NCBI RefSeq assembly: GCF_030518235.1
Contig: NZ_JAULSA010000010.1
Location: forward strand, 62,001-126,000
Length of the DNA: 64,000 nucleotides
Source of the DNA: Saccharibacillus sp. CPCC 101409
Lineage (GTDB): Bacteria > Bacillota > Bacilli > Paenibacillales > Paenibacillaceae
Direction of reading: 5' to 3'
Part shown: piece after piece, positions 27,101 to 36,481 of the stretch
Layout: the number at the start of each line of letters is the position of its first letter
Numbering within the stretch: the stretch's first letter is position 1
The notes under the pieces: generated by a model
The model's input: the letters and a program-made list of their open reading frames with translations, nothing else
Told to the model about the DNA's origin: nothing
Database searches by the model: none
Made by a program: the position numbers and the translations under genes

Positions 27101-28759
27101 ATGAAATTACAAGGCAAATTACTGCTTAACGCCATCTTGTCGCTGGCCGCCGCGCTGGCGCTTGTCGGCTATATTATCGCCCAGCTGCTTCAGATCAATT
27201 CGCAGAATCAAACGCTTGTGCCCGATATGCTGAACGTTCAGCAGCTCAAAGCGGATCTGGGACAGGTCAGCCAGTCGCTCGACAATTATTCGTTTTCCAT
27301 GACCGAAAGCAACAAATCGGCGGTATCGTCCAGGATCGCGACCGCTCAAGCGACGCTTGCCCTGCTGACGGATCAGAGTCTGGATACGCCGCAGCAGCAG
27401 CGCTGGCACGCCTCGATCCAAAACAAATTCGCCGAATTGTCGCAGGAAGCGCTGGAGGCGGTCGACCAGCGGAACAGCCCCGAAGCCAAGCGCCAGGCGG
27501 CCCGCATCCAGGGGATCCAGAACGACGCTTACCGCCTCGATCTGCTGACCAAAGCCCGCTACGACGCATACACCTCCGATCTGACGCACAGCATTCGGCT
27601 GACCTGGCAGATCGCGCTCGCCGGCGCCGGAGTACTGCTGATTGCCGCCGGCTGGTTCAACGCCCGCTTCGCCCGGCGTCTGGCGCGCCGGACGCGGCTG
27701 TTGAAAGAAGCCGCGGTGCGCATCGCGGACGGCGACCTGACCGTCAATGTCCGCCAAACGAACGGCCGCGACGAACTGGACGAATTGAATAATTCGTTTG
27801 TCGTCATGGTCGACAATCTGCGCGGCATCGTACAGTCGATCGAGTCCAGCGGCGGCGTGGTCGACCGGGTGGCCGAAGAGCTCGACGAGCAGAACGGCCG
27901 GATGCGGGAGATCGTATCGCAGGTCGCCACTTCGACCGAGGAGCTGGCGATCGGCAGCCAGCGCATCGCCGAAGATCTCGGCCAGACGGTCGAGGTCGTC
28001 GACGAGATGCAGCGCAGATTCGACGAGAATCTGGCCGAAACGGAAGAATCCGCCGCCGCGACCGAGCAGGCGCTCCGGTTTGTCGAGCACGGGGAAAGCG
28101 TCATGCGCGAACAGCTGCGCATCGCGTCCGTCAACCGCTCGGCGATGGCCGAAGTCGAAGCCACCGTGCGCGAGCTGGAAAACAGCGCGGCGCGCATCTC
28201 CGACATGACCGAGCATGTGGCGCAGATCGCCAAACAGACCACCCTGCTCTCGCTCAACGCTTCGATCGAAGCGGCGCGCGCCGGGGAAGCCGGCAAAGGC
28301 TTCGCGGTCGTCGCCGGCGAAGTGAACAAGCTGGCGGATCAGTCCGACACCGCCGCCAAAGAAATCTTTACCGCGGTCGGGCAGATCGCCGCTTCGATGA
28401 CGCGGGTCAAAGGCTCCGTCGGGCAGAGCCTGGAATTGCTGCGCGAACAGGAGCAGGCGGCCGCTTCGACCGAGCAGTCGTTCTCGTCGATCAGCGGCCG
28501 TGTCCGGCAGATCGACGCTTCCGTCGGCAAGCTGGCCGACGATATGGCCCGGTCGCGCCGCCTCAGCATCCAGGTACAGCAGGCGGTCGAGAATATCAGC
28601 GCCGTCACCGAGCAGTCCGCGGCGGGCAGCCAGGAGATCACCGCTTCCACCGACGAGCAGCAGCGCGCTTTCGAAGAAATCGGCGGCAAAGTCAAAGAGC
28701 TGCTGCGCATCCGCGAAGAAATGCAGCGCGAGCTTCAACGCTTCCGGCTGGAGGGCTGA
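27101..28759 (+). CDS. Methyl-accepting chemotaxis protein
   Basis: This 552-aa receptor has a span at about residues 7-28, a four-helix-bundle-type extracytoplasmic domain of about 145 residues, a second span ([16 protein letters not shown]), a HAMP domain and a cytoplasmic signalling domain. The signalling hairpin includes [19 protein letters not shown] and [18 protein letters not shown], which contact CheA and CheW. GGAGG precedes ATG 27101. Together with the BMP lipoprotein it forms a two-gene operon, suggesting indirect sensing through the binding protein. Confidence 0.93.
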   Translation: MKLQGKLLLNAILSLAAALALVGYIIAQLLQINSQNQTLVPDMLNVQQLKADLGQVSQSLDNYSFSMTESNKSAVSSRIATAQATLALLTDQSLDTPQQQRWHASIQNKFAELSQEALEAVDQRNSPEAKRQAARIQGIQNDAYRLDLLTKARYDAYTSDLTHSIRLTWQIALAGAGVLLIAAGWFNARFARRLARRTRLLKEAAVRIADGDLTVNVRQTNGRDELDELNNSFVVMVDNLRGIVQSIESSGGVVDRVAEELDEQNGRMREIVSQVATSTEELAIGSQRIAEDLGQTVEVVDEMQRRFDENLAETEESAAATEQALRFVEHGESVMREQLRIASVNRSAMAEVEATVRELENSAARISDMTEHVAQIAKQTTLLSLNASIEAARAGEAGKGFAVVAGEVNKLADQSDTAAKEIFTAVGQIAASMTRVKGSVGQSLELLREQEQAAASTEQSFSSISGRVRQIDASVGKLADDMARSRRLSIQVQQAVENISAVTEQSAAGSQEITASTDEQQRAFEEIGGKVKELLRIREEMQRELQRFRLEG

Positions 28760-28819
28760 ATATATCGTTAAAACTGAGGTTCGCTGTTTACTTTTAGTAT
28801 TCAAATAGTGTACAGCAAA

Positions 28820-28861
28820 AAAAGACATACCGTTCGAAGAAATTGAACGGCATGTCTTTTT
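28820..28861. terminator. Bidirectional terminator between chemoreceptor and rhamnosidase genes
   Basis: AAAAGACATACCGTTC and GAACGGCATGTCTTTT form a 16-bp stem with one mismatch, with T-runs on both strands. It serves the convergent chemoreceptor and GH78 genes. Confidence 0.9.
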
Positions 28862-28881
28862 GATTTGTTTCTAAAGGTTAT

Positions 28882-31539
28882 TCATATTGAAAACGTGAAA
28901 TTGTAATTACCCGAACCGAGTAGTAATTTGTAGCCGAAGTCGTAGCGTACTAATTCATGTATCCCCTCTACATCCTCCAATATCACGTTATTTTCTCGAA
29001 TTCCTTCTTGACCTTCTGAAGGGATAAATACTTCCGCCCTTGTATTAGCAGGAATTGTCACGTTTATTTCCGCAACGTTATCATCCGTTTTCTTCCAGGA
29101 AGATTCGATCGTGCCGTATACCGAGTCGAAAGAAGTCTTGACCCAGGATAGGTGTCCGTTTATGCGAGGCTGGATTTGAATGCGCTTATACCCCGGTTCA
29201 AGCAGATCGATTCCGCCAGCTACCCGATAAAGCCAATCTCCGATTGCTCCGTATGCATAATGATTGTAAGAATTCATATGATCGCTCCAGAACGTTCCGT
29301 CCTGCTTGATGCCGTCCCAATGTTCCCAGATCGTAGTTGCCCCCTGAAGCACGGAGAACAGCCACGACGGGTATTCCTGCTGCAGTACGAGCCGGTAAGC
29401 CAGATCGGTATACCCGAATTTCGACAGTACCAGACACAGATAAGGCGTACCGACGAAGCCGGTGGTCAGATGCGTCCCATTGGCTTCAACATGATCGGCC
29501 AGCATACGCGCTGTCCGAGCCCGGTCCTTCTCTTCCAGCAGATCGAACATGAGCGCCAGCACATAAGCGGTTTGCGTTGGCGAAGCCACACGGCCTCTTG
29601 GCGTTACGAACTCGCTTCGGAACGCTTCGACGATATTCCGGTGCAGATTCTCGTATTCGAGCGCCTCATCGGCAAGATCGAGTAACGCAGCTGTTTGGCT
29701 CAGCAATCGGGTGGAATGGGCGTAGAAGGCGGTAGCGATCAAATCTGTCGGAGTCGCTCCCACATAGCTGTTCTCTTTGGCATCCAGAGCCAGCCAATCG
29801 CCGAAGTGGAAGCCCGTATTCCACAGGAACTCCTCTTCCCCTTCGCCCCGGATATATTCGATCCAGGCTTTCATGCTCGGATACTGCGTCTGCAGAACCC
29901 GAAGATCGCCGTAGCACTCATACAAGGTCCATGGACAGATTACGGCGGCATCGCCCCAGGCAGAAGAACCGTACCCTGCGACCGGGACATCGGGAATGAC
30001 ATGCGGAACCCGTCCGCTTTCTTCCTGATCCGCCGCCAAGTCCTTCAGCCATTTTTCAAAGAACGGAACGACATTCATATTAAACGCCGCTGTCCGGATA
30101 AAGACCTGAGCATCGCCCGTCCAGCCAAGCCTTTCATCGCGCTGCGGACAATCTGTCGGAATATCCAGGAAGTTGCCTTTTTGCCCCCATAAAATGTTGC
30201 GCTGCAGCTGATTGATCAGCTCATCGGAACAGCTAAACCTGCCTGTCTGCATCAGATCCGTATGAATGACGCAGCCGATAACGCGTTCCAACAGTTCCTC
30301 TGCGGGAATTCCCGTCACTTTGACATAACGGAAGCCTTGGAAAGAGAGATACGGTTCAAAGATCTCTTCCCCTTTGCCCCGGCAAATATAAGTAACGGTT
30401 TGCTTGGCCGAGCGAAGATTGCCCGTATAGAAGTTCCCCGCCGCATCCAGCACTTCCGCATGTTGAAGTTCGATTACGTTCCCCTCTTCCTCTTCGACCG
30501 TAAATCTGGCCCAACCAACCATATTTTGTCCCATATCCAGAATCGTATCTCCTTCAGGGGTCCGGATAACCCCGACAGGACGAATCGTCTCGACAATGCG
30601 CGTAGGTTCATTCTCCTGCGCAACCAATGCGGAAGCGGGGGCATCGATTACCCGCGCCGCTTTCCAAGCGCTGTCGTCAAAGCCGGGAGACGACCAGCCG
30701 TCCATGGTCAATCGGGCATCATACGTTTCGCCATGATACAGTTCGGACATGAGCAGCGGCCCTCCGGAGAACTTCCAGTGTTCATCCGACGCGATGATCC
30801 GCTCCGAGCCGTCGGCAAGCGTCACATGCAGTTGCAGCCGCAGCGCACGCTTGTGGCCAAATAGATTGTTCTGTCCTTCCCAGGCAAGATTCCCCTTATA
30901 CCAGCCATTCCCCAGGATGCAGCCGAGTGTATTCCCGCCTTGTGCAAGCAGTGTGGTTACATCGTAAGTCTGATACTGGATCCGCTTGGTATAACTGGTC
31001 CAGCCAGGATTGAACAGGCTGTCGTCAGCCGGATTGCCGTTGACATACAATCTGTACATACCAAGCGATGTGGCATAGATACGCGCTGATACGATAGGCT
31101 GAGGCATCGCAAAGTCAAAGCGTATGTAGTCGGCTGGCGCATCGTCGATGTCGTCCTCTGGAGTCGGAGCGCCGATCCACTCCGCCTGCCACTCTGCTTC
31201 GGACAGCAATGCCGTTTCCCAATAAGCCGGTGCGCTCCATTCGGATGCGTCCCCCTCAAGATTCCATACGCGCACCCTGACATGATATCGGGTACGGGAT
31301 TGAAGGGGCTGGCCCGCATACTCGATATGCACGCTTGCATCGGAATCGACTTGTCCGGAATCCCACACAAGGTCCGAGCCAAAGTCGGAAGTTCGCGCAG
31401 CCTGCAACTGATAGCCGCCTTGGATAAATCCACGATTTGCCGACTCGGTCTGCCAGCTAAATCTCGGTTTGACGTCATCGATTCCCACCGGATTCTTCCG
31501 GTAATTGACACATAGACGGGTCGTACTGAATTTTACCAT
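28882..31539 (-). CDS. Alpha-L-rhamnosidase, GH78
   Basis: This 885-aa enzyme has N-terminal beta domains (PRFSWQTES; LGMYRLYVNGNPADD; NTLGCILGNGWYKG), the Bac_rhamnosid core and an (alpha/alpha)6 catalytic domain with the family motif PTDCPQRDERLGWTGD, whose Glu and Asp are catalytic residues, and a C-terminal beta domain. It releases terminal rhamnose from rhamnogalacturonan or decorated glycans. No signal peptide is present, so it acts in the cytoplasm. ATG 31539 fits the SD AGGAGAG better than ATG 31545, which nearly abuts it. It is the last gene of the glycan operon, downstream of yesN. Confidence 0.92.
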   Translation of the reverse strand: MVKFSTTRLCVNYRKNPVGIDDVKPRFSWQTESANRGFIQGGYQLQAARTSDFGSDLVWDSGQVDSDASVHIEYAGQPLQSRTRYHVRVRVWNLEGDASEWSAPAYWETALLSEAEWQAEWIGAPTPEDDIDDAPADYIRFDFAMPQPIVSARIYATSLGMYRLYVNGNPADDSLFNPGWTSYTKRIQYQTYDVTTLLAQGGNTLGCILGNGWYKGNLAWEGQNNLFGHKRALRLQLHVTLADGSERIIASDEHWKFSGGPLLMSELYHGETYDARLTMDGWSSPGFDDSAWKAARVIDAPASALVAQENEPTRIVETIRPVGVIRTPEGDTILDMGQNMVGWARFTVEEEEGNVIELQHAEVLDAAGNFYTGNLRSAKQTVTYICRGKGEEIFEPYLSFQGFRYVKVTGIPAEELLERVIGCVIHTDLMQTGRFSCSDELINQLQRNILWGQKGNFLDIPTDCPQRDERLGWTGDAQVFIRTAAFNMNVVPFFEKWLKDLAADQEESGRVPHVIPDVPVAGYGSSAWGDAAVICPWTLYECYGDLRVLQTQYPSMKAWIEYIRGEGEEEFLWNTGFHFGDWLALDAKENSYVGATPTDLIATAFYAHSTRLLSQTAALLDLADEALEYENLHRNIVEAFRSEFVTPRGRVASPTQTAYVLALMFDLLEEKDRARTARMLADHVEANGTHLTTGFVGTPYLCLVLSKFGYTDLAYRLVLQQEYPSWLFSVLQGATTIWEHWDGIKQDGTFWSDHMNSYNHYAYGAIGDWLYRVAGGIDLLEPGYKRIQIQPRINGHLSWVKTSFDSVYGTIESSWKKTDDNVAEINVTIPANTRAEVFIPSEGQEGIRENNVILEDVEGIHELVRYDFGYKLLLGSGNYNFTFSI

Positions 31540-31586
31540 TTCCATCTCTCCTGTTCATTCTGCTTCATCGCCTTGCGGTCATTCTT

Positions 31587-33191
31587 TTATGGACTAACCG
31601 AATTGCCCGGAACAGGCTTTTCGGGAGCCTTCGCTTTTCTCAAACTTGCCGGTGAACATCCTTCGATTTTTTTGAACACCTGTGTGAAATAGATATAGTC
31701 GGCAAAACCGATCTGTTCGCTGATTTCGTACAACAGGTCGTTGGTGTGCAGAATCAGTTCTTTGGCTTTTGCAATTCTCAGACGGGTCACATATTCTTTG
31801 AAAGACACTCCGAATTCGCGCTTGAAGCGATGGCTGAAGTAATTGGGGGTTTTCCCAACATGTTCGGCCAGCATTTCCACGGTCAAATCTTGAGTGTAAT
31901 GTTTGCGAATGAATTCTTCCGCCCGGATCATCACGGGACTCAATTCCTTGGAACGTTCCAGACCGACTTGTTCAAAAGTGGACAGTGCAATCTTCCGAAA
32001 GTCGTCGAGAGTCAAAATATCCAGGTTTCCGTCGATTATGGCTATGTGGGCATGAATCTGCTCGACGGCATCGCCTGGAATATGTCTGGCTGCCACCAGC
32101 ACAAATTGAAGAAGGCTTCTTACATACGCGGCAATACTGTTCCTACTGTATTCGCGCCCGGTCCGGAGCCGTTCAAATTCCGCCGCGATCCGATCGATCA
32201 GCGAAGAGAAATCGCCTTGCGACAAGGCCGACACGAAGCGTTCGTCTTCCAGAAGACCACCAATCGTCTCGTCTTTCAGTGCCGCCGTATCTCCTCTTGC
32301 CTGGATGGATCCTCGCCCTTCATACAGTTTCAAAGCCAGGGCCTGTTCGGCCTGTCGCTGCATGTCAGCAAAGTCGGCCGCATTTCCGTAACCGCTTACA
32401 CCGGCGGAAAAAGAAAATCCCTGCGTCTGCATTTGTTTATTCCATCCCCGCAGTTGATTCAGCAGCTCGTTTACAGTTTGCGTAAAATAAAGGTACGAAG
32501 GCGTTTCCAATTTAAAGAGAAGAACGATGCTATCCTTTTTGTAAGTTAAAGCAATCCCTTTTTGTCCCCATTCACGCTTCTCGAATATTTGGCAAAAAGT
32601 ATGCACGGCATGCTGCACACTTTCGGCATCCGTATGCGCGTCCCGGTCGATCTGGATCGCGGCACAGAGTAGACTGCCCGTTGCATCGAAATTATAGTAC
32701 TGCTGCAGTCCTTCCAGAATAATCAATCGATCCGTAATGCGGCCGGCCAGCAGTTCTCCCTTGAAGCTGCGTTTATAGGACTCCAGATATTTATGAAATT
32801 CCTGCTCGGTCATCTGTTCCCGAACGATATTTTCTCTGACCTTCTTGATTAAGGCGACCAGATTCCGTGCGCGAATCGGCTTCATCTCGTAATCGACAGC
32901 GTCGAGTTGAATGGCCGTTTTCAGATATTGAAAATCGTTATAGCCGCTCAGAATAATGACCTTGGTCTGCGCCCTGACCTGCTTGATTTGTCGCAGCAAT
33001 TCCAAGCCGTCCATGCCGGGCATTCTCACGTCGGTTAACACGATCTCCGGGAAAAATTCATTGAATTTCTGCAAAGCTTCTATGCCATTTGACGCTGTGA
33101 TTACCTGTTCGATATTCAGAGAATGCCAATCGATTCCCTGCTCGATGCCTGTCCGAATTTGATCGTCGTCATCCGCAATCAGCAGCTTCAT
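31587..33191 (-). CDS. YesN-type response regulator (REC plus AraC HTH)
   Basis: This 534-aa protein has an N-terminal receiver domain with the phospho-acceptor Asp in VLTDVRMPGMDG, a central domain typical of YesN proteins and a C-terminal AraC double HTH (LAEHVGKTPNYFSHRFKREF ... IGFADYIYFTQVFKKIEG). Its ATG overlaps the stop of the kinase gene (ATGA) and has AAGGAGGG before it. It should be phosphorylated by the YesM-type kinase and activate the surrounding transporter and glycosidase genes. Confidence 0.93.
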   Translation of the reverse strand: MKLLIADDDDQIRTGIEQGIDWHSLNIEQVITASNGIEALQKFNEFFPEIVLTDVRMPGMDGLELLRQIKQVRAQTKVIILSGYNDFQYLKTAIQLDAVDYEMKPIRARNLVALIKKVRENIVREQMTEQEFHKYLESYKRSFKGELLAGRITDRLIILEGLQQYYNFDATGSLLCAAIQIDRDAHTDAESVQHAVHTFCQIFEKREWGQKGIALTYKKDSIVLLFKLETPSYLYFTQTVNELLNQLRGWNKQMQTQGFSFSAGVSGYGNAADFADMQRQAEQALALKLYEGRGSIQARGDTAALKDETIGGLLEDERFVSALSQGDFSSLIDRIAAEFERLRTGREYSRNSIAAYVRSLLQFVLVAARHIPGDAVEQIHAHIAIIDGNLDILTLDDFRKIALSTFEQVGLERSKELSPVMIRAEEFIRKHYTQDLTVEMLAEHVGKTPNYFSHRFKREFGVSFKEYVTRLRIAKAKELILHTNDLLYEISEQIGFADYIYFTQVFKKIEGCSPASLRKAKAPEKPVPGNSVSP

Positions 33192-34924
33192 TCCAATCCC
33201 TCCTTCGCTTCCTGCTCCAAGTACGGGATATAGACTTCGACCTGTGTGCCAACTCCGGCACGACTGGCAAAGTGCAGCCCGTATTCCGGCCCATAACTGA
33301 TCTTGATTCGATCGTCTATGTTTTTGAGCGCAAATACGTTCTTGGCTTCTTCTTCGTGAGCCATCATCTGATGGATTCTCGCCTCGTCGGTTCCCAGCCC
33401 GTTATCGGTTACGGTAAACCGAATTCCCGGTCCGGCCCGGACGATCTCCACCTGGATCAGGCCACCTTCAATCACTTCTTCCAGACCATGTATGATGGCA
33501 TTCTCCACAAGTGGCTGCAAAACGAGCTTGGGCATCCTGCAGTTTAGCAGCTCTTGGTCCGCTTCGATGCGCAGCCTGATTCGGGAGCCATACTTCCGCT
33601 TTTGGATCAGCATATAGTTCTCCAGAAACTCTACTTCCTGCCTGACGGTAATGAATGGCTCTCCCTTGTTCAACGTATGCCTGAAAATTTCGGCCAATGC
33701 TTCAATCTGCTCGCTGACATCGTAATTTTTCTGTTTGAGAGCAAGCCAGTGAATCGAATCCAGCGTGTTATATAAAAAATGCGGGTTGATCTGGGATTCC
33801 AGCGCTTTGATCTCGGCCTCTCTTTGCTTGATCTTGCTGACATATACATCGTTAATTGTTTCTTTAAGCTGGTTCACCGTTCGCAAGAAACCGCTGCTGA
33901 TTTCTCCGATTTCATCTTTGGAATCGCTGGCAAGAGCCATATCGAAATTACCGTTTTTCAGCTTGGTCATTTCCGCTCTCAGTCTTTGTAGCGGTTTCAA
34001 TAAATACTGGTGCTGTACAAAAGAAAAAACGATGCCAAACGAGATGGACAGCAGGATTGCAATGAATAACACGATATTGATCGTCCTGCTAAGCGTCGAG
34101 AACGAAGCCTGCGGGGTGAGCTGGATCAATTTCCATCGGGGTTCGTCGATTGTGTAGTAAAAAGCGACTTCCTTGCGCCCCTCCACCTCGGTTTCCAAAA
34201 AACCTTCTTTGGTCTCGGTAATTTGACGGATATAGGCTTCATCCTTGAATCTCTGTCCGATCTCGTTTCTTTCCGTCGAAGATAAGATATGACCTTCAGC
34301 GTCCAGCAGAAAAATTCGCGAGTCGGCGTAGGAACGAAGAGTTCCAAATATCCGATACAAAGCATTCTCATCCAAATTGAATCTTTCAATTCCGATCATG
34401 TTTCCATACTTGTTTAAGTCCATAATGCCCCTATAGTACTCGATGCTGCCGGAAGAAGTGGACCAAAATCCCTTTCCCCGCAGACTTAAGGTGCGCTCCT
34501 TAATCAGCGGATCGATAGCCGACACCTGCCGCATCCCTTTTTGAAAAATAACTTCCTGGTTGGAATATAAAGTGATCGACTCATACAGCTGCCGAGAACC
34601 CAGAATATCGTCCATCCAGTTATTGATATTCCAATAGATCTTGTCGTAATCCGTGATTCGATTGTATTTGCCGCTAGCGAAGTCCTGAATCAGTTCATTG
34701 GATAAAATTCGCTTCGACTTATCGTTGGTATCCGACATAATGGACTCAAAATTCTGCCGCGTTTGTTTTAGAGTTTCCAGAACCGTATCGTATGTTCTTT
34801 TTTGCGCCAGGTCCGCAAATTGGTAATTCACATACACACCCAGCAAGATCAAGGGGAAAACGATGAATGCCGCGATACAGGAATACAGCTTTTGCTTTAA
34901 AGAAAAATCTTTGAACTTGATCAT
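33188..34924 (-). CDS. YesM-type sensor histidine kinase
   Basis: This 578-aa kinase has a span at about residues 12-33, an extracytoplasmic sensor of about 240 residues, a second span (INIVLFIAILLSISFGIVF), HAMP, and the His_kinase/HATPase domain of the LytS/YesM class. The phospho-His lies in NPHFLYNTLDSIHW; the N box is LVENAIIHGLE and the G box DNGLG. ATG 34924 has GGGGGAG upstream; the longer frame starting at 34972 lacks one. It lies between a dedicated binding-protein gene and yesN. Confidence 0.92.
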   Translation of the reverse strand: MIKFKDFSLKQKLYSCIAAFIVFPLILLGVYVNYQFADLAQKRTYDTVLETLKQTRQNFESIMSDTNDKSKRILSNELIQDFASGKYNRITDYDKIYWNINNWMDDILGSRQLYESITLYSNQEVIFQKGMRQVSAIDPLIKERTLSLRGKGFWSTSSGSIEYYRGIMDLNKYGNMIGIERFNLDENALYRIFGTLRSYADSRIFLLDAEGHILSSTERNEIGQRFKDEAYIRQITETKEGFLETEVEGRKEVAFYYTIDEPRWKLIQLTPQASFSTLSRTINIVLFIAILLSISFGIVFSFVQHQYLLKPLQRLRAEMTKLKNGNFDMALASDSKDEIGEISSGFLRTVNQLKETINDVYVSKIKQREAEIKALESQINPHFLYNTLDSIHWLALKQKNYDVSEQIEALAEIFRHTLNKGEPFITVRQEVEFLENYMLIQKRKYGSRIRLRIEADQELLNCRMPKLVLQPLVENAIIHGLEEVIEGGLIQVEIVRAGPGIRFTVTDNGLGTDEARIHQMMAHEEEAKNVFALKNIDDRIKISYGPEYGLHFASRAGVGTQVEVYIPYLEQEAKEGLE

Positions 34925-35058
34925 GTTTTCCCACTCCCCCGTACTGCTTAGACGAAATCTCCAATCAGTCAACAGGCGTTACATTTAGTATACGAGTCCT
35001 GTTTGCCGCCAAGCATAAAAAAATCTACAAATACTTTATCTTTTCCACTCGACATTCC

Positions 35059-36360
35059 TTATTGCCGCTGGGCATCCAGACGCAGCTTCTCCAGATCTTC
35101 AATCGCCTTCATTCCATAAAACAAAAAGTTGGCAGGCATTCTGTCGCCGATCTCCTGCGAGATCGAAGAAGAGAGCGACAGGATTTCTTTTTGTTGATAA
35201 AAATTCGCAATGTCCTTGGCATACTCCGAAAATTCCGGATCATCCGACATCACTCCCTTAATCGCAACCGGAGCCCCATTGTTTACCCGATGCTGCAGAA
35301 CTTCCGGACTGGTCAAATATTTGAGGATTTCAATGGATACTTCGGGATGCCGTGCATTGACCGGAATCATATACCCGTTGAATCCTCCAAGAACCTGGGT
35401 CCGGGTTCCCATATGGGGCCAACTCAGAATGCGTACATGTTCCAATCCCGACTCTCGGATCGATTGTGCGGACAGTACATTCAGGTTGGCTTTGACGGCA
35501 ATTTGACCGCTGTCAAAGGCCTGGTCGATTTGTTCCTGGGACATGGTCAAGGCTCCTTGCCCCGGATAGACATACCCGTTCGTGTAAAGCGATTCTACTT
35601 CTTGAAATACGCGAACGACATTCGGATCGGTAAAAGGAATTTTCCCTTGCGACCATTCGAGCAGCTTGCTTTCATCGGGCCAAACGGAATACAGCAGCTC
35701 TCTTACCGGCCATGAGGTCCAATTCTTTTGAATGCCCAGCGGCCTGATTCCGGTTTGTTCCTTAATCGTTTGCAGCATCTGCTTGAACTCATTCCAATCG
35801 ACGGTATCGCCGGAAAGCCGAATGCCCGCTTGATCCAGAATATCCATATTGACTTCAAGCAGCGGATAGATTGGGGCATTGGGTACCGCAAAGACTTTTT
35901 CCTTGTAAGTCCCCGCCCCCAGCACACCCTCAATAAAAGTCGCCTTCCATTGCCCGTCATTCGCCTCAAGATAAGGGGTCAGGTCCAAGGCCAGATCTCC
36001 ATTTGCGAAACGGTCGATTTCTCCGGGCCAATACATGGCAAGATCAAGCGGTTCTTCCGAGGCAATCGACGTCTTAATGACCTTCTCCGCGTTGGAGGCT
36101 TCCCAGGTCTTGAAAGTAAGGTCATACCGGTCCGCGAAATGACGGGCCACCATCTGTTGTTCCCGCTCGGAATTCACATCCTCCGGTCCGGCGATCATAA
36201 GCGTTAGTCTGATTTTGTCGTTGGATGCGGCTTCTTCCTGGATTCTTGCCTGTCCGTCAAGAGTGCCAAACGAAATATGCGATTGACCTATCCAGACGCA
36301 TACGATGAGCAGGAGTCCCAGGCTGATGAATACAATCCTTTTGTTTGTCGAAACTTTCAT
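35059..36360 (-). CDS. Solute-binding protein with membrane anchor, probable sensor partner of YesM
   Basis: This 433-aa protein has the family 1 extracellular binding-protein fold (LTLMIAGPEDVNSEREQQMV; DLAMYWPGEIDRFANGD; LGGFNGYMIPVNARHPEVS). Unlike the importer lipoproteins in the window, it has no lipobox: the hydrophobic segment IVFISLGLLLIVCVWIG at about residues 9-25 has Cys in a poor context and probably acts as an uncleaved anchor. It is followed directly by yesM and yesN and has its own promoter, an arrangement like the AraP-AraS-AraT system of Geobacillus, where a binding protein reports sugar to the kinase. ATG 36360 has GGAGGG before it. Confidence 0.85.
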   Translation of the reverse strand: MKVSTNKRIVFISLGLLLIVCVWIGQSHISFGTLDGQARIQEEAASNDKIRLTLMIAGPEDVNSEREQQMVARHFADRYDLTFKTWEASNAEKVIKTSIASEEPLDLAMYWPGEIDRFANGDLALDLTPYLEANDGQWKATFIEGVLGAGTYKEKVFAVPNAPIYPLLEVNMDILDQAGIRLSGDTVDWNEFKQMLQTIKEQTGIRPLGIQKNWTSWPVRELLYSVWPDESKLLEWSQGKIPFTDPNVVRVFQEVESLYTNGYVYPGQGALTMSQEQIDQAFDSGQIAVKANLNVLSAQSIRESGLEHVRILSWPHMGTRTQVLGGFNGYMIPVNARHPEVSIEILKYLTSPEVLQHRVNNGAPVAIKGVMSDDPEFSEYAKDIANFYQQKEILSLSSSISQEIGDRMPANFLFYGMKAIEDLEKLRLDAQRQ

Positions 36361-36417
36361 GGTGTCCCTCCGGCAGATCGGAATTCCAAACGAAAAGCAT
36401 ACACTTTGTACTCTTTC

Positions 36418-36447
36418 ATTAGAGCAAATAAAGGAAAAGAAGGTCAA
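36418..36447 (-). promoter_or_regulatory. Internal promoter for binding protein-YesM-YesN genes
   Basis: On the minus strand, TTGACC (36442-36447) and TCTAAT (36418-36423) are 18 bases apart, about 60 bases before the binding-protein gene. A GC-rich hairpin with G-U pairs overlaps the -35 and is followed by TTCTTTTCC, so read-through from the GH3 gene may be reduced here. Confidence 0.55.
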
Positions 36448-36481
36448 CCCGGTGGGCCGACCCTCCAATCCCGAAAGGTAC

